64,000 nucleotides of DNA from Bosea sp. 29B (GCF_902506165.1 NZ_LR733817.1:5563403-5627402), one strand, 5' to 3'; shown: positions 38,560 to 49,108, counted from the stretch's first letter. Program-made: numbers and translations. Notes: generated by a model from the letters alone, not told the origin.

Positions 38560-39567
38560 ATGAATCGCCTGCTCGCCATCATCGCGCTCTGCCTTTCGGT
38601 GTTGCCGGCCTGGGCAGAGCCCGGCCAGCACTGGCCCGCCATCGACTCGGCCGCTGCCGGCTGGTCCGCGACCGCACTGCAGCCGCTCCGTGACTATGCG
38701 GAGCTGCGCAAACCGACCGCCCTGATGCTGGTGCAGAACGGCGCCGTCCTCGCCTCCTTCGGCGATCCCGTGCGCAAGGTCGGCGTCGCCTCGGTGCGCA
38801 AGAGCCTGCTGAGCTCGCTCTATGGCAACGCCGTCGCCGATGGGCGGATCAGGCTCGACGCCACGCTCGCCGAGCTTGGCGTTGACGAGAAGGCGCCAGG
38901 GCTCACCGATCAGGAGAAAGGCGCCACCGTCCGCGACCTGCTGACCGCCCGCTCCGGCATTTACCTGCCGGCAGCGCACGAGACGCCCGATATCAAGGAG
39001 AAGCGGCCGGCCCGCGGCAGCCACCCGCCGGGCACGTTCTGGTTCTACAACAACTGGGATTTCAACGCCCTGAGTACGATCTACCGCCAGCGCACCGGCA
39101 AGGACATCTTCGAGAGCTTCGCCCGCCATATCGCTGCGCCGATCGGCATGGAGGATTTCTCCGCCAGGGATGGCCGCTATGCGCTGTCGCCGGTCTCGAT
39201 CCATCCGGCCTATCCGTTCCGGCTGAGCGCGCGCGACCTCGCCCGTTTCGGCGTGCTCTTCGCCAATGGCGGCAGCTGGGAGGGGCGACAGCTCATACCC
39301 GCAGGCTGGGTCAGCGAATCGACCGCTCGCCAGTCGGCAAGCGACCGGCCCGGCCGCGGCTACGGCTATATGTGGTGGACCCTGCCGGAGGACGGCTTCG
39401 GCAAGGGCGCGGCGCTCGCCTCCCGCTATGACGGGCAGCAGGTCGCCGTCATCCCGAGCAAGCGCCTCGTCCTGGTCCAGACCGCCGAATCCGGGAGCGA
39501 CGGGAAAGGTCAGCGCACCCGTGACTTCATCGCGATGCTGCGCAAGATCGTGGCCGCGGCGCCGTAA
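38560..39567 (+). CDS. Serine hydrolase, beta-lactamase/PBP4 (class C) fold
   Basis: 335 aa, exported (leader to about residue 19). Motif 1 is SVRK (S78, K81), motif 2 YNN (about residue 164). The last motif appears as SRYDGQQ where class C enzymes have KTG or HxG. The family includes esterases, DD-peptidases and beta-lactamases; the substrate cannot be told. Shine-Dalgarno GGAGG-like precedes the ATG. Confidence 0.85.
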   Translation: MNRLLAIIALCLSVLPAWAEPGQHWPAIDSAAAGWSATALQPLRDYAELRKPTALMLVQNGAVLASFGDPVRKVGVASVRKSLLSSLYGNAVADGRIRLDATLAELGVDEKAPGLTDQEKGATVRDLLTARSGIYLPAAHETPDIKEKRPARGSHPPGTFWFYNNWDFNALSTIYRQRTGKDIFESFARHIAAPIGMEDFSARDGRYALSPVSIHPAYPFRLSARDLARFGVLFANGGSWEGRQLIPAGWVSESTARQSASDRPGRGYGYMWWTLPEDGFGKGAALASRYDGQQVAVIPSKRLVLVQTAESGSDGKGQRTRDFIAMLRKIVAAAP

Positions 39568-39662
39568 CGATCGATGCCCGCAGCGCCCTGCCGCACTGGA
39601 CATCACGGCCCTGCATCTTCATAAGTCGCGCGACGGCCCAAGGCCTGCGCGGACGCCAAGCG

Positions 39663-40073
39663 ATGACCAAGACCCTGCTCCAGCTCTTCACTTGGTGGAA
39701 TGGCCAGACCATTGGCACGAGGTTCCACACCTGGCGCTTCGGCGAGAAGGTCGGCGAGGACGAGTTTGGCAATGTCTACTACCGCACCAAGGGCGGCGTG
39801 AAGGACAAGGCGCTCGGCATCCAGCGCCGCTGGGTGGTCTATAACGGCCCGATCGAGGCTTCGACGATCCCGTCGGGCTGGAACGGCTGGCTGCACCACA
39901 CCGTCGACGTCGCCCCGTCCGAGGAAAAGTATACCCCGCGCGAATGGCAGAAGCCGCACCAGCCGAACCATACCGGCACGGCCCTGGCCTACCGCCCGCC
40001 CGGCTCCACGCTGGGCGAGAACAAGACTCCGGCTGCGACCGGCGACTACCAGGCCTGGACCCCGGGCCGCTGA
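39663..40073 (+). CDS. NADH:ubiquinone oxidoreductase subunit NDUFA12
   Basis: 136 aa homologue of the mitochondrial complex I accessory subunit B17.2/NDUFA12 (LLQLFTWWNGQTIGTRFHTWRFGEKVGEDEFGNVYY region and RRWVVYNGPIEAS). It is a peripheral complex I assembly or stability subunit, conserved only in Alphaproteobacteria and mitochondria. It ends at a strong terminator. Confidence 0.95.
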   Translation: MTKTLLQLFTWWNGQTIGTRFHTWRFGEKVGEDEFGNVYYRTKGGVKDKALGIQRRWVVYNGPIEASTIPSGWNGWLHHTVDVAPSEEKYTPREWQKPHQPNHTGTALAYRPPGSTLGENKTPAATGDYQAWTPGR

Positions 40074-40096
40074 GACAAGGTTCAATGATGAAAATA

Positions 40097-40126
40097 GGCC
40101 AGCTCACGATCGAGCTGGCCTTTTTT
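40097..40126 (+). terminator. Rho-independent terminator of NDUFA12 gene
   Basis: GGCCAGCTC-ACGATC-GAGCTGGCC, a perfect 9-bp stem, followed by TTTTTT; 24 bp past the stop. Confidence 0.95.
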
Positions 40127-40146
40127 GTTGAAGCCTTAGCTTTTTC

Positions 40147-41100
40147 TCAGCGCGCTGCAGGCAATCGCGCCATGAACGCGCGGATGCGTTCGGCGATCTC
40201 GCCGGCATGCGTCTCCAGCGCGAAATGGCCGGCGTCGAACAGATGCACCTCGGCGCCCGGCACCTGCTGCTTCAGATAGTCGACCCCCTTGAGCGTGAAG
40301 AATGGGTCGTTCTTCCCCCAGACGATCAGCATCGGCGGCTGGCGTTCGGCGAGGTAGCGCTGCCAGGCCGGATATGCCGCGAAATTGCTCTGATAATCGT
40401 GCAGCAACCTAAGCTGGATCTCGCGATTGCCCGGCCGATCCAGCCCGGCCTGATCCATCGTCCAGGCATCGGGCGAGAGCCGCTCGGCCCGCGTGGCGCC
40501 ATGGACGTACTGGAAGCGCGTCGTCTCCGGCTTCAGCAGGTCAGCGAAGGGCTTCTCGGTCTCGGGATTGCGCTCGCGCCAGAACGACGCCATCGGCGCA
40601 GTCACATCCGCGCTCCAGCCCTCGGCATTGGCGACCGCGTTCTGCACGATCAGCCCGCGCACGCGCTCCGGGCGGCGCAGTGCCAGGCGGAACCCGACCG
40701 GGCCGCCATAGTCCTGCAGATAGAGCGCATAGCTCTTCAGCCCGAGCCGGTCGACCAGCGCTTCCATCACATCGGCGAGGCGGTCGAAACGATAATCAAA
40801 CTCGGCCGGCGACGGCGCGCCGCTATGGCCGAAGCCGGGATAGTCCGGCGCGATCACCCGGTACTGCCCGGCCAGGCAGGGAATCAGGTCGCGAAACATG
40901 TGCGAGGAAGATGGGAAGCCGTGCAGCAGCAGGAGCGCCGGCGCATCCTGCGGCCCGGCCTCGCGATAGAAGATCTCGGTGCCGGCGATCGTGGCGGTGC
41001 GGAAATGGGTCGGAACGGGCTCGGCAGCTGTCACGGGCGTCATGGCGAGAACTCCAGCGGCAAGGGTGATGGCGGCAAGGCGGCAGAGGGAGCGGGTCAT
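40147..41100 (-). CDS. Exported alpha/beta hydrolase (haloalkane dehalogenase/epoxide hydrolase-like)
   Basis: 317 aa with a signal peptide (to about residue 26). Oxyanion motif HGFP (60-63), nucleophile Asp D130 in LQDYGGPVG, acid Asp in WGKNDPFF (about 265) and His in AGHFALE (about 292). An Asp nucleophile fits dehalogenase or epoxide hydrolase chemistry, not an esterase. It is divergent from a CGNR regulator. Confidence 0.88.
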   Translation of the reverse strand: MTRSLCRLAAITLAAGVLAMTPVTAAEPVPTHFRTATIAGTEIFYREAGPQDAPALLLLHGFPSSSHMFRDLIPCLAGQYRVIAPDYPGFGHSGAPSPAEFDYRFDRLADVMEALVDRLGLKSYALYLQDYGGPVGFRLALRRPERVRGLIVQNAVANAEGWSADVTAPMASFWRERNPETEKPFADLLKPETTRFQYVHGATRAERLSPDAWTMDQAGLDRPGNREIQLRLLHDYQSNFAAYPAWQRYLAERQPPMLIVWGKNDPFFTLKGVDYLKQQVPGAEVHLFDAGHFALETHAGEIAERIRAFMARLPAAR

Positions 41101-41135
41101 TGCGAGAGACGTAACCCCTATTTCTATATTTCAAC

Positions 41136-41180
41136 GGTGTCACTTGATTTGACACCTGTCAATCGATAAATAACCGGTTA
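41136..41180. promoter_or_regulatory. Operator-like repeats between hydrolase and CGNR genes
   Basis: GGTGTCA (41136-41142) and TGACACC (41150-41156) form a perfect inverted repeat with a 7-bp spacer. A second perfect 10-bp palindrome, TAACCGGTTA, is at 41171-41180. They lie in the 109-bp divergent space, so the CGNR protein probably controls both genes through them. Confidence 0.6.
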
Positions 41181-41209
41181 CAGACCGACATGTCCCTCCG
41201 AGGTCCGAA

Positions 41210-41794
41210 ATGGCGTCCGCGACAGAGGCTTCCAGCGAATTCCGCGACGGCTTTCCCTTCGTCGGCGGCGCGACCTGGCTGGATCTGCTCAACACCACGC
41301 CGGCCGGCGAAACCGGCCCCGAGGAGCTGATCGATGGCCCAGAGCGGGCATTGGCCTGGCTGAGAGCAGCCGGGCTCGGCGATGCGGCCGGAGATGCAGA
41401 CGAGGCAATGGCCGATCTGCGCGCCCTGCGTGCGGAACTGCGGCCGGTCTTTGAGAGGCTCGAGGCAGGCCAGCCGCTGTCCGATGCCATTCTGACGTCA
41501 GTCAACCGCCGGCTGGCCGGTCTCAACGGCCACCATGTCCTGCAGCGTGGGGAACAGGGACCAACGCTCGGAATGGCGTTCGATCCCGCCGGGCCCGCCG
41601 CACTGATCGCACTCGATCTCGCGCGTTTCGTCTGCGAGGCCGAGCCGGCACGGCTGAAGCGCTGCGCCGCCGATCATTGCACGCTCGTCTTCTACGATCG
41701 CGGCCGCAACAACACCCGGCGCTGGTGCACGATGAGCCTCTGCGGCAACCGCGACAAGGTCGCCCGCTTCCGCGCCAGGCGCGCCATACGTTGA
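41210..41794 (+). CDS. ABATE/CGNR zinc-finger transcriptional regulator
   Basis: 194 aa: N-terminal ABATE ligand domain (FPFVGGATWLDLLNTT, about 15-130) and a C-terminal CGNR zinc finger with C152, C157, C173 and C178 (CTMSLCGNR). These stress-type regulators bind DNA through the finger. It is divergent from the hydrolase gene. Confidence 0.9.
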   Translation: MASATEASSEFRDGFPFVGGATWLDLLNTTPAGETGPEELIDGPERALAWLRAAGLGDAAGDADEAMADLRALRAELRPVFERLEAGQPLSDAILTSVNRRLAGLNGHHVLQRGEQGPTLGMAFDPAGPAALIALDLARFVCEAEPARLKRCAADHCTLVFYDRGRNNTRRWCTMSLCGNRDKVARFRARRAIR

Positions 41795-41887
41795 AGCTGG
41801 GTCCGATCGGGTTGAATCAACCTGATCGGATCCGGCTCTTACCTTGGGTCTGGAGGGGCGCAGCCGGAAAGGCCGCGCCGCCGTGCC

Positions 41888-43234
41888 TCAGCCTGCTACG
41901 CCGACGAAATCGACCAGCAGCTTGACGTTGAGCGCCGCAATCACCACCGCGATCAGATAGGCGAAGGCGACGAGCCAGCGCGGCGCGACGAGCTCGCCCA
42001 TCTTGGCCTTGTCGGCGGTGAACATCACCAGCGGGAAGACGGCGAAGGAGAGCTGCAGGGAGAGCACGACCTGGGTCAGGATCAGGAGGCGCGCCGTGCC
42101 GGAATCGCCGTACCAGATCGTCACCGCCGCCGCCGGTATGATGGCGATGCCCCGCGTGATCAGCCGGCGCAGCCACGGTGCCAGCCTGATCTTCAGGAAG
42201 CCTTCCATCACGATCTGGCCGGCGAGCGTCGCCGTCACCGTCGAGTTGATGCCGCAGCAGAGCAGCGCGATGCCGAACAGGGTCGGCGCGATCGCCACGC
42301 CGAGCAGCGGGCCAAGCAGCTTGTGCGCATCGCCGAGCTCGGCGACCTCGGTCTGGCCGGTCTTGTAGAACGTCGCCGCCGCCAGGATCAGGATCGAGGC
42401 GTTGATCAGGAGCGCGAACATCAGCGCGACCGTCGAATCGATCGTCGCGAATTTCAGCGCCTGGCGCTTCTCCGGCAGGGTTTCGCCATAGGCGCGCGTC
42501 TGCACGATGCCCGAGTGCAGATAGAGGTTATGCGGCATCACCGTCGCGCCGAGGATGCCGAGCGCCAGATAGAGCATCTCCGGATTGGTGACGATCTCGG
42601 TGGTCGGCGCAAAGCCGCGGATCACCTGCCCCCAGTTCGGATCGGCGAGCGCGATCTGGATGGCAAAGCAGACCGCGATCACGCCGAGCAGCGTGATGAT
42701 CAGCGCCTCGACCCAGCGGAAGCCGAGCCGCTGCAGATAGAGGATCAGGAAGACGTCGAGCGCCGTGATGATGACGCCGAGCTCGAGCGGGATGCCGAAG
42801 ATCAGGTTGAGGCCGATCGCGGTGCCGATCACCTCGGCGATGTCGGTGGCGATGATCGCGGTCTCGGCGAGGAACCAGAGCAGATAGGCGACGGGCTTGG
42901 GGAAGGCGTCGCGGCAGGCCTGGGCGAGGTCGCGGCCGGAAGCGATGGCGAGCCGCGCGCAGAGCGACTGCAGCACGATCGCCATGATGTTGGAGACCAG
43001 CGCGACGACGAGCAGCGTGTAGCCGAACTTGGAGCCGCCGGCGATCGAGGTCGCCCAGTTGCCGGGATCCATATAGCCGACAGCAACGAGATAGCCCGGC
43101 CCGACGAAGGCAGCGGCACGGCGCCAGCCTGGTCCCGAGTTACGCACCGCGATCGAGCGATGGACATCGGCCAGCGAGGCCTCGCCCCGCTCGCTGCGCC
43201 AGCCTGCGGGCAACTTCTCGACCCGAGCGTCCAT
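41888..43234 (-). CDS. mntH: NRAMP family Mn2+ transporter MntH (copy 2)
   Basis: 448 aa, start ATG 43234 ([12 protein letters not shown]). DPGN and MPHNLYLHS are intact. It is clearly paralogous to the copy at 1887-3227 along the whole length, including the loop [10 protein letters not shown]. No regulator gene is adjacent, but the same CAATGCATT-Y-GC element precedes it, so the same Mur protein may control both. A longer open frame upstream is not coding-like. Confidence 0.94.
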   Translation of the reverse strand: MDARVEKLPAGWRSERGEASLADVHRSIAVRNSGPGWRRAAAFVGPGYLVAVGYMDPGNWATSIAGGSKFGYTLLVVALVSNIMAIVLQSLCARLAIASGRDLAQACRDAFPKPVAYLLWFLAETAIIATDIAEVIGTAIGLNLIFGIPLELGVIITALDVFLILYLQRLGFRWVEALIITLLGVIAVCFAIQIALADPNWGQVIRGFAPTTEIVTNPEMLYLALGILGATVMPHNLYLHSGIVQTRAYGETLPEKRQALKFATIDSTVALMFALLINASILILAAATFYKTGQTEVAELGDAHKLLGPLLGVAIAPTLFGIALLCCGINSTVTATLAGQIVMEGFLKIRLAPWLRRLITRGIAIIPAAAVTIWYGDSGTARLLILTQVVLSLQLSFAVFPLVMFTADKAKMGELVAPRWLVAFAYLIAVVIAALNVKLLVDFVGVAG

Positions 43235-43254
43235 GCTTGATCCAAATCCTGCTC

Positions 43255-43297
43255 TTGCAATGCATTCGCAGGATAAAGAATTGCAAACGGTTCGCAA
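43255..43297. promoter_or_regulatory. Candidate Mur operators upstream of mntH copy 2
   Basis: TTGCAATGCATTCGCA (43255-43270) contains CAATGCATTCGC, which matches the site at mntH copy 1 in 11 of 12 bases. A second imperfect palindrome, TTGCAAACGGTTCGCAA, is at 43281-43297. Confidence 0.6.
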
Positions 43298-43492
43298 GAG
43301 CGAAAACCTTGCTCGACATGCGTCTCGATGCCGGCTCTGTCCAAGCAAACGCATGACCGGCGACGGAGCGTCGTCGCAGCTTTCGGTGCGAGCCTGGGCC
43401 TTGAGTGCCTTCCCGCCCTTTTTCCGCTGCGATTGCCGTGCTACTGCGCCCCATCGCGGCTCGGGCCCGCTTGAAGAGAATCGCATACCGGC

Positions 43493-44098
43493 ATGCCTTC
43501 GCTCCGCAGGATCCTCGCCCTCGCCGCCGTCTCCGGCGCAGCGCTCGCACTGGCCGTCCCCGCCAAGGCCGACCGCATCCGCAATCCGACGGCGGTCTTC
43601 GCCGGACTCGACAAGATCACCGGCCGGATCATCTCCTTCGAGGTGGCGATCGACGAGACCGTGCAGTTCGGCGCGCTGCAGATCACGCCGCGCATCTGCT
43701 GGACCCGGCCGCCGACCGAGGCGCCGCAGACGACCTCCTTCACCGAGGTCGACGAGGTCACCTTCAACAACGAGTACCGGCGCATCTTCACCGGCTGGAT
43801 GTATGCGTCCAGCCCCGGCCTGCATGGCGTCGAGCACGCGATCTACGACGTCTGGCTGACCGACTGCAAAGGCGGCACCGAGCTGGTGGTCGATCCGAAG
43901 GAGCCGGAGACCGCGCCCCCGCCTCTCACTCCCGAGCAGCGCCGCCCGGCCCGTCCGGCCCAGCAGACGCCGCCGCAGAACCAGCGCATCGATGTCGCCC
44001 CGCCGCAGGGCGTGCCGGTGCAGCCGCGCCAGACGCCGTCGCAGCGCTTCTTCCCGACCAATCCTGCGCCCGGGCGCGACCCGGCCGGCAACAACTGA
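43493..44098 (+). CDS. DUF2155 domain exported protein
   Basis: 201 aa: signal peptide (to about residue 26), DUF2155 domain (about 28-135) with conserved Cys pair (ICWTRPP and LTDCKGG) and a Pro/Gln-rich tail. The family is restricted to Alphaproteobacteria, lies near aat/accC/NDUFA12, and has no established role. Confidence 0.9.
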   Translation: MPSLRRILALAAVSGAALALAVPAKADRIRNPTAVFAGLDKITGRIISFEVAIDETVQFGALQITPRICWTRPPTEAPQTTSFTEVDEVTFNNEYRRIFTGWMYASSPGLHGVEHAIYDVWLTDCKGGTELVVDPKEPETAPPPLTPEQRRPARPAQQTPPQNQRIDVAPPQGVPVQPRQTPSQRFFPTNPAPGRDPAGNN

Positions 44099-44100
44099 CC

Positions 44101-44481
44101 ATGGCGCGGGTCACCGGCATTGGTGGCCTGTTCTTCCGCAGTCGCGACCCGCAGGCCCTGTCGGCCTGGTACGAGCTTCATCTCGGCATCGCGAACATGA
44201 GCAAGGCGGTCTGGCGTCAGGACGCCGGCCCGACCATCTTCGGCCCCTTCGCTGCAAAGACGGACTATTTCGGCAGGCCGGACCAGCAATGGATGGTCAA
44301 TTTCCGCGTCGACGATCTTGATGCGATGATGGCTTCGCTCCGCGCCGCTGGCATTGCGGTCGAGACCCGCCCGGAATGGGATTCGGAAGTCGGCCGCTTC
44401 TGCCGCATCCACGATCCCGAGGGCAATCCGATCGAGCTCTGGGAGCCCTCGCCGATGGCAAGCGGCGGACAGGCGACCTGA
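44101..44481 (+). CDS. VOC (glyoxalase/bleomycin resistance) family protein
   Basis: 126 aa, one VOC domain of two beta-alpha-beta-beta-beta modules ([18 protein letters not shown] and [17 protein letters not shown]). Metal ligand candidates include the C-terminal Glu in PIELWEP. The substrate is unknown. It starts 2 bp after the DUF2155 stop, so the two are co-transcribed. Confidence 0.87.
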   Translation: MARVTGIGGLFFRSRDPQALSAWYELHLGIANMSKAVWRQDAGPTIFGPFAAKTDYFGRPDQQWMVNFRVDDLDAMMASLRAAGIAVETRPEWDSEVGRFCRIHDPEGNPIELWEPSPMASGGQAT

Positions 44482-44488
44482 TCGGCTC

Positions 44489-45166
44489 TCAGCCGGAGAG
44501 TTCCGCGAGCGCCTCGCCCCCGGTGACCGCCTGCCCGGCGGGCCAGGCCCACCAGTCGCCATCGGCTGCGACCGCCGCGTCGAGCAGTTCGCGATAGGCC
44601 TCGCGCGGGACCTCGCGCGTGCCGAACTGGGAGAGATGCGCGGTCTGGAACTGGGTATCGAGCAATCGGTAGCCGCCGCGCCGGAGCCGGGCGATGAGAT
44701 GCACCAGCGCCACCTTCGAGGCGTCGGTCTCGCGGTGGAACATGCTCTCGCCAAAGAAGGCGCCACCCAGCGACAGGCCATAGAGCCCCCCGGCCAGCCT
44801 GCCCTCGCGCCAGCACTCGACAGTGTGGACATAGCCGAGATGGAACAGCTCGCCATATAGCGCCCGGATACGGCCATTGATCCAGGTCTCGGCCCGGTCC
44901 GGCCGGCTTTCAGCGCAGGCCGCGATCACACGGGCGAAGTCGTGATCGATCCGGATCTCGAAACGATCGGAGCGGACAGTGCGCGCCAACCGGCCCGGCA
45001 GATGGAAGGCGTCGAGCGGGATGATGCCGCGGATTTCCGGCTCGACCCAGAACAGGCCGGGATCGTCGGCGCTCTCCGCCATCGGGAAGACGCCGGCCGC
45101 ATAGGCGCGCAGCAGGATCTCCGGCGTGATCGCCGGCGCGCGCGCGGGTGTGGAACGGGCCTTCAT
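44489..45166 (-). CDS. aat: Leucyl/phenylalanyl-tRNA-protein transferase
   Basis: 225 aa. It adds Leu or Phe to N-terminal Arg/Lys of proteins, marking them for ClpAP (N-degron pathway). Signature [21 protein letters not shown], then VECW and [12 protein letters not shown] are clear. It lies downstream of accB-accC in a conserved alphaproteobacterial order. Confidence 0.95.
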   Translation of the reverse strand: MKARSTPARAPAITPEILLRAYAAGVFPMAESADDPGLFWVEPEIRGIIPLDAFHLPGRLARTVRSDRFEIRIDHDFARVIAACAESRPDRAETWINGRIRALYGELFHLGYVHTVECWREGRLAGGLYGLSLGGAFFGESMFHRETDASKVALVHLIARLRRGGYRLLDTQFQTAHLSQFGTREVPREAYRELLDAAVAADGDWWAWPAGQAVTGGEALAELSG

Positions 45167-45208
45167 GCGGCGATGGGAGCGCGGGTCGGCGGTTGAGTCA
45201 AACGTTGA

Positions 45209-45318
45209 CCGTCATTCTCGGGCGAAGCGAAGCGCAGACCCGAGAATCTCAGGACGAGAAGGCGCCGATCAGCCCCCCTTCCGGCAAGAGATGCTCGGGT
45301 CAAGCCCGAGCATGACGG
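45209..45318. repeat. REP-like composite palindrome
   Basis: Outer arms CCGTCAT (45209-45215) and ATGACGG (45312-45318) enclose two stem-loops: ATTCTCGGG / CCCGAGAAT (45214-45247) and ATGCTCGGG / CCCGAGCAT (45291-45313). This looks like a paired intergenic REP element between aat and accC. A related single unit is at 50588-50619. Confidence 0.75.
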
Positions 45319-45330
45319 TGTGTGCCAGGC

Positions 45331-46695
45331 TCACGCCTCGCCCGGCTGATCCATGCCGCCATTGGCCAGGAATTTCTCCAGCCAGTGGATGTTGTAGTCG
45401 CCGTTCAGGATGTCCGGGTTGCGCACCAGCGTGCGGAACAGCGGCAGCGTGGTATCGACGCCGTCGACGACGAACTCGTCGAGCGAACGGCGCAGACGCA
45501 TCAGGCATTCTGCCCGGTTGCGGCCATGCACGATCAGCTTGCCGACCAGCGAGTCGTAATGCGGCGGGATGACATAACCCTGATAGGCCGCCGAATCGAC
45601 GCGCACGCCGAGCCCGCCTGGCGTGTGGAACGAGGCGATCTTGCCCGGCGAGGGCCGGAAGGTCGCGTGATGCTCGGCATTGACGCGGCATTCGATGGCA
45701 TGGCCCTCGATGACGACGTCCTTCTGGCTGATCGAGAGCGGCGCACCCGCGGCGATCCGGATCTGCTCATTGACGAGGTCGATCCCGGTGATCATCTCGG
45801 TGACCGGATGCTCGACCTGGATGCGGGTGTTCATCTCGATGAAGTAGAATTCGCCGTCCTCGTAGAGGAACTCGATCGTGCCGGCGCCGAGATAGCCCAT
45901 ATCGGCCATCGCCTTGGCGCAGACATTGCCAATCTTGTCGCGTTCGCCGGCGTTGAGAGCCGGGGACGGCCCCTCCTCCCAGACCTTCTGGTGGCGGCGC
46001 TGCAGCGAGCAGTCACGCTCGCCGAGATGGATCGCCCGGCCCTTGCCGTCGCCGAGCACCTGGATTTCGATATGGCGCGGCTTTTCGAGGTATTTCTCGA
46101 TGTAGACGGCATCATCGCCGAAATTGGCCTTGGCTTCGCTGCGGGCCGTGGCGAGCGCGACGGAGACCTCGTCCTCGCTGCGCACGACCTTCATGCCCTT
46201 GCCGCCGCCGCCGGATGCCGCCTTGATGATGACGGGCAGGCCGATCTCTCTGATGATGCGCAGCGCCTCCTCGTCATCGGCGACGCCGCCCTCGGAGCCC
46301 GGCACGCAGGGGATGCCGAGGCGCTTGGCGGTGCGCTTGGCCTCGATCTTGTCGCCCATGCTGCGGATATGCTCGGCCTTGGGGCCGATGAAGGCGATGT
46401 TGTGCCGCTCGAGGATCTCGGCGAAGCGGGCGTTCTCGGACAGGAAGCCGTAGCCGGGGTGGACCGCATCGGCGCCGGTGATCTCGCAGGCGGCGATCAG
46501 GGCCGGGATGTTGAGATAGCTCTCGCGCGCCGGCGGCGGGCCGATACAGACGCTCTCGTCGGCGAGGCGCACATGCATGGCGTTGGCGTCGGCGGTCGAG
46601 TGGACCGCCACCGTCGCGATGCCGAGTTCCTTGGCGGCCCGCAGCACCCGCAGCGCGATCTCGCCGCGATTGGCGATCAGGATCTTGTCGAACAT
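45331..46695 (-). CDS. accC: Acetyl-CoA carboxylase biotin carboxylase subunit
   Basis: 454 aa from ATG 46695 ([17 protein letters not shown]). Biotin-carboxylation N-domain, ATP-grasp with the Gly-rich loop [10 protein letters not shown], and [16 protein letters not shown]. It carboxylates the biotin on AccB, the first step of fatty-acid synthesis. It lies 29 bp after accB. Confidence 0.97.
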   Translation of the reverse strand: MFDKILIANRGEIALRVLRAAKELGIATVAVHSTADANAMHVRLADESVCIGPPPARESYLNIPALIAACEITGADAVHPGYGFLSENARFAEILERHNIAFIGPKAEHIRSMGDKIEAKRTAKRLGIPCVPGSEGGVADDEEALRIIREIGLPVIIKAASGGGGKGMKVVRSEDEVSVALATARSEAKANFGDDAVYIEKYLEKPRHIEIQVLGDGKGRAIHLGERDCSLQRRHQKVWEEGPSPALNAGERDKIGNVCAKAMADMGYLGAGTIEFLYEDGEFYFIEMNTRIQVEHPVTEMITGIDLVNEQIRIAAGAPLSISQKDVVIEGHAIECRVNAEHHATFRPSPGKIASFHTPGGLGVRVDSAAYQGYVIPPHYDSLVGKLIVHGRNRAECLMRLRRSLDEFVVDGVDTTLPLFRTLVRNPDILNGDYNIHWLEKFLANGGMDQPGEA

Positions 46696-46724
46696 CTTGA
46701 GCCCGCTCCCGCCCGGATGAATCC

Positions 46725-47189
46725 TCACTCGATCACCAGCAGGGGCTCGCCGTATTCGACCGGCTGGCCGTCCTCGACCAGGATGGCGACGACCTTGCCG
46801 GCGCGCGGGGCGACGATGTCGTTGAAGGTCTTCATGGCTTCGACGAGCAGCACGCGCTCCCCGGCCTTCACCTCCTGGCCGATCTCGATGAACGGCTTGG
46901 CCTCCGGCGAGGGCCGGCGATAGGCGGTGCCGACCATCGGCGAGTTGACCGTGCCGGGATGGGCAGCGGCTGCCTTGGCGTCGGCCGGAGCGGCAACGGC
47001 GGCCGCCACAGGCGCAGGGGCATAGGCCGGCGCAGCCGCGACCGGCGCCATCACCGTCGCCGTGATGGTACGGGCGACGCGGATGCGCAGGTCGCCCTTC
47101 TGCACCTCGATCTCGGTCAGATCGGTCTCGTTGATCAGTTGCGCCATCTCGCGCACGAGTTCGGGATCGATGGGGCTCTTGGTCGCCAT
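46725..47189 (-). CDS. accB: Acetyl-CoA carboxylase biotin carboxyl carrier protein
   Basis: 154 aa. A helical N-terminal part (residues 1-40), Ala/Pro-rich linker (45-78), and biotinyl domain with the biotinylated Lys in VEAMKT (K120). The Ala/Pro linker length is normal. ATG 47189 was chosen ([12 protein letters not shown]); the longer frame is not conserved-looking. Confidence 0.96.
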   Translation of the reverse strand: MATKSPIDPELVREMAQLINETDLTEIEVQKGDLRIRVARTITATVMAPVAAAPAYAPAPVAAAVAAPADAKAAAAHPGTVNSPMVGTAYRRPSPEAKPFIEIGQEVKAGERVLLVEAMKTFNDIVAPRAGKVVAILVEDGQPVEYGEPLLVIE

Positions 47190-47380
47190 GGCGGATTTCA
47201 CCGTCTTCGTGAGCTCGATTGGGCGGGACGGCAGGTCCCGAAGAGGATGCGCATATGCGAATGAATGGCGCCGGATCAAGCCGGCAGCCTCGCGATGTCG
47301 CGCGTCTTTACCCGGAACCGAGCATCAGGAAAAGGGTGAAAGGTGCCCCGTCCAAGGCGAAACGGGGCTGGTCCCCTTTC

Positions 47381-47989
47381 TCAGGCGCCGGGCAGCGCCA
47401 GAATGGCGTCCGTATCAAGCACGTCGGCGAAGGTGTCGGCGAGCGCCACCAGCGACGATCGGTGCAATTCCGCATGCGGCACGGCCACCCCGTCCGGCCC
47501 GGTGATGTCGCGCGTGGCGCAGGCATCGGCCGCGACGATGACAGCGTAGCCGAGCGGGACTGCGTCGCGCGTCGCCCCTGCAACGCAGGCATGGGTCATC
47601 AAGCCGCTGACGATCAGGGTCTTCACGCCGCGGGCCTTGAGCCGGGCGTCGATATCGGTGGTCAGAAAGACGCTGACCGAGCTCTTCCGCACCGTCTCAT
47701 GGTGCGGTGCCGGCGTGACCAGCGGATGAAAGGCGACCGTCTCGCCATCCTCGGCGAAGATCGGCGCACCGGCCGGAGTCACATGCTGGATGTGGTAGAC
47801 TGGGATGCCGGAGCCGTCGGCCTTGTCGATCAGCCGCCTGGCATTGGCCAGGGCCTTGGCCCCGTCCGGGATCGGCATGGCACCGTCGAAATACTCCTTC
47901 TGGAAATCGATCACCAGCAAGGCGCTCGTTGCCGGGTCGAGGGAATCGGGGGCGCTCGCGCCGATCATCTGTCGAATGGTCTGGGTCAT
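47381..47989 (-). CDS. Isochorismatase-like cysteine hydrolase
   Basis: 202 aa with the triad D28 (VIDFQKEYF), K102 (VRKSSVS) and C135 (MTHACVAGATRDA). The family hydrolyses amides and vinyl ethers (nicotinamidase-like, isochorismatase-like). It is divergent from a GlxA-type regulator, which probably controls it. Confidence 0.9.
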   Translation of the reverse strand: MTQTIRQMIGASAPDSLDPATSALLVIDFQKEYFDGAMPIPDGAKALANARRLIDKADGSGIPVYHIQHVTPAGAPIFAEDGETVAFHPLVTPAPHHETVRKSSVSVFLTTDIDARLKARGVKTLIVSGLMTHACVAGATRDAVPLGYAVIVAADACATRDITGPDGVAVPHAELHRSSLVALADTFADVLDTDAILALPGA

Positions 47990-48124
47990 GGCTGGCTCCT
48001 TCGTCATGTCTCTTGGGCCGTGTCTGTTGCTGCCCAAGACTGACCGATTGCCGGCTGCGCGAAAGTGGCCCGAAAGACAATATGTGATAGGATCCGGCCA
48101 AACACTTTGACCATCGGCCTTGCC

Positions 48125-49081
48125 ATGCACACCGTCGCCGTCCTCGCCTATGAGGGGGTCATCCCCTTCCATCTCTCGATTCCCTGCATCGTCTTCGGCG
48201 ACGATCTGCTGAAGCTGGGAGCGCCGCGCTACCGCCTGCTGATCTGCGGCGAGAACACCGGGCTGATCCCGACGATCTCCGGCTTCCAGATCGGCGTGCA
48301 GCACGGGCTCGAAGCCCTTTCCGAGGCCGACACCGTGATCGTCCCGGCCTGGCGCGATCCGATCGACCCACCTTCCGACGCTCTGCTGGATGCCCTGCGA
48401 ACCGCCCATGCGCGCGGCGCCCGGATCGTCGGACTATGCCTGGGAACCTTCGTCCTGGCGCGCGCGGGATTGCTGGAGGGCCGCACCGCGTCGACGCACT
48501 GGGCCTGGGCCGACGAATTCGAGCGGGCCTATCCGGACGTCGCGCTGGATCGGAACGCGCTCTATGTCGACGATGGCGATATCCTGACCTCGGCGGGAAC
48601 GGCGGCGGCGATCGATTGCTGCCTGCACCTGATCCGTCGCGACCACGGCGCCGAGATCGCCAATCGCATCGCCCGGCGGCTGGTGGTCGCGCCACATCGC
48701 CATGGTGGACAGGCGCAGTATATCGAGAGCCCCCTGCCCGCCTTCGGCAATCGCGATCAGCTCTCGTCGACGCTGGAATGGGCGCTCGCGCATCTCAACC
48801 AGCCGCTCGGCCTGGAGCAGCTGGCGGCGCGCGCCGGGATGAGCCTGCGCAGCTTCACGCGCCGCTTCAAGCAGAAGACGGGCGTGACCGTCGTGCAATG
48901 GCTGCTGAACCACCGCCTCGCCGAGGCACAGCGGCGGCTCGAAACCGGCGATTGCTCGATCGAGCAGATCGCCGAGATGGCCGGCTTCGGCTCGGCCGTC
49001 TCGCTTCGGCAGCATTTCACCCGGGCTTTTTCGATCTCGCCGGCCAGCTATCGCCGGCAATTCAGGAAGAACGCGGCCTAG
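48125..49081 (+). CDS. GlxA-type AraC family regulator
   Basis: 318 aa: DJ-1/PfpI-like domain (about 1-180; GLCLGTFVLARAGLL with the nucleophile-elbow Cys) and an AraC DNA-binding domain (about 215-315; FTRRFKQKTG). Such regulators sense small amides or betaines and activate nearby catabolic genes, here most likely the divergent isochorismatase-like gene. Confidence 0.9.
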   Translation: MHTVAVLAYEGVIPFHLSIPCIVFGDDLLKLGAPRYRLLICGENTGLIPTISGFQIGVQHGLEALSEADTVIVPAWRDPIDPPSDALLDALRTAHARGARIVGLCLGTFVLARAGLLEGRTASTHWAWADEFERAYPDVALDRNALYVDDGDILTSAGTAAAIDCCLHLIRRDHGAEIANRIARRLVVAPHRHGGQAQYIESPLPAFGNRDQLSSTLEWALAHLNQPLGLEQLAARAGMSLRSFTRRFKQKTGVTVVQWLLNHRLAEAQRRLETGDCSIEQIAEMAGFGSAVSLRQHFTRAFSISPASYRRQFRKNAA

Positions 49082-49108
49082 GTCCGCAACGCCTCCGATC
49101 TCGCCAAA

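Noticed and set aside
45322..46923. 533-codon open frame antisense to accC
   Set aside because: accC is unambiguous and the antisense product has no motif.
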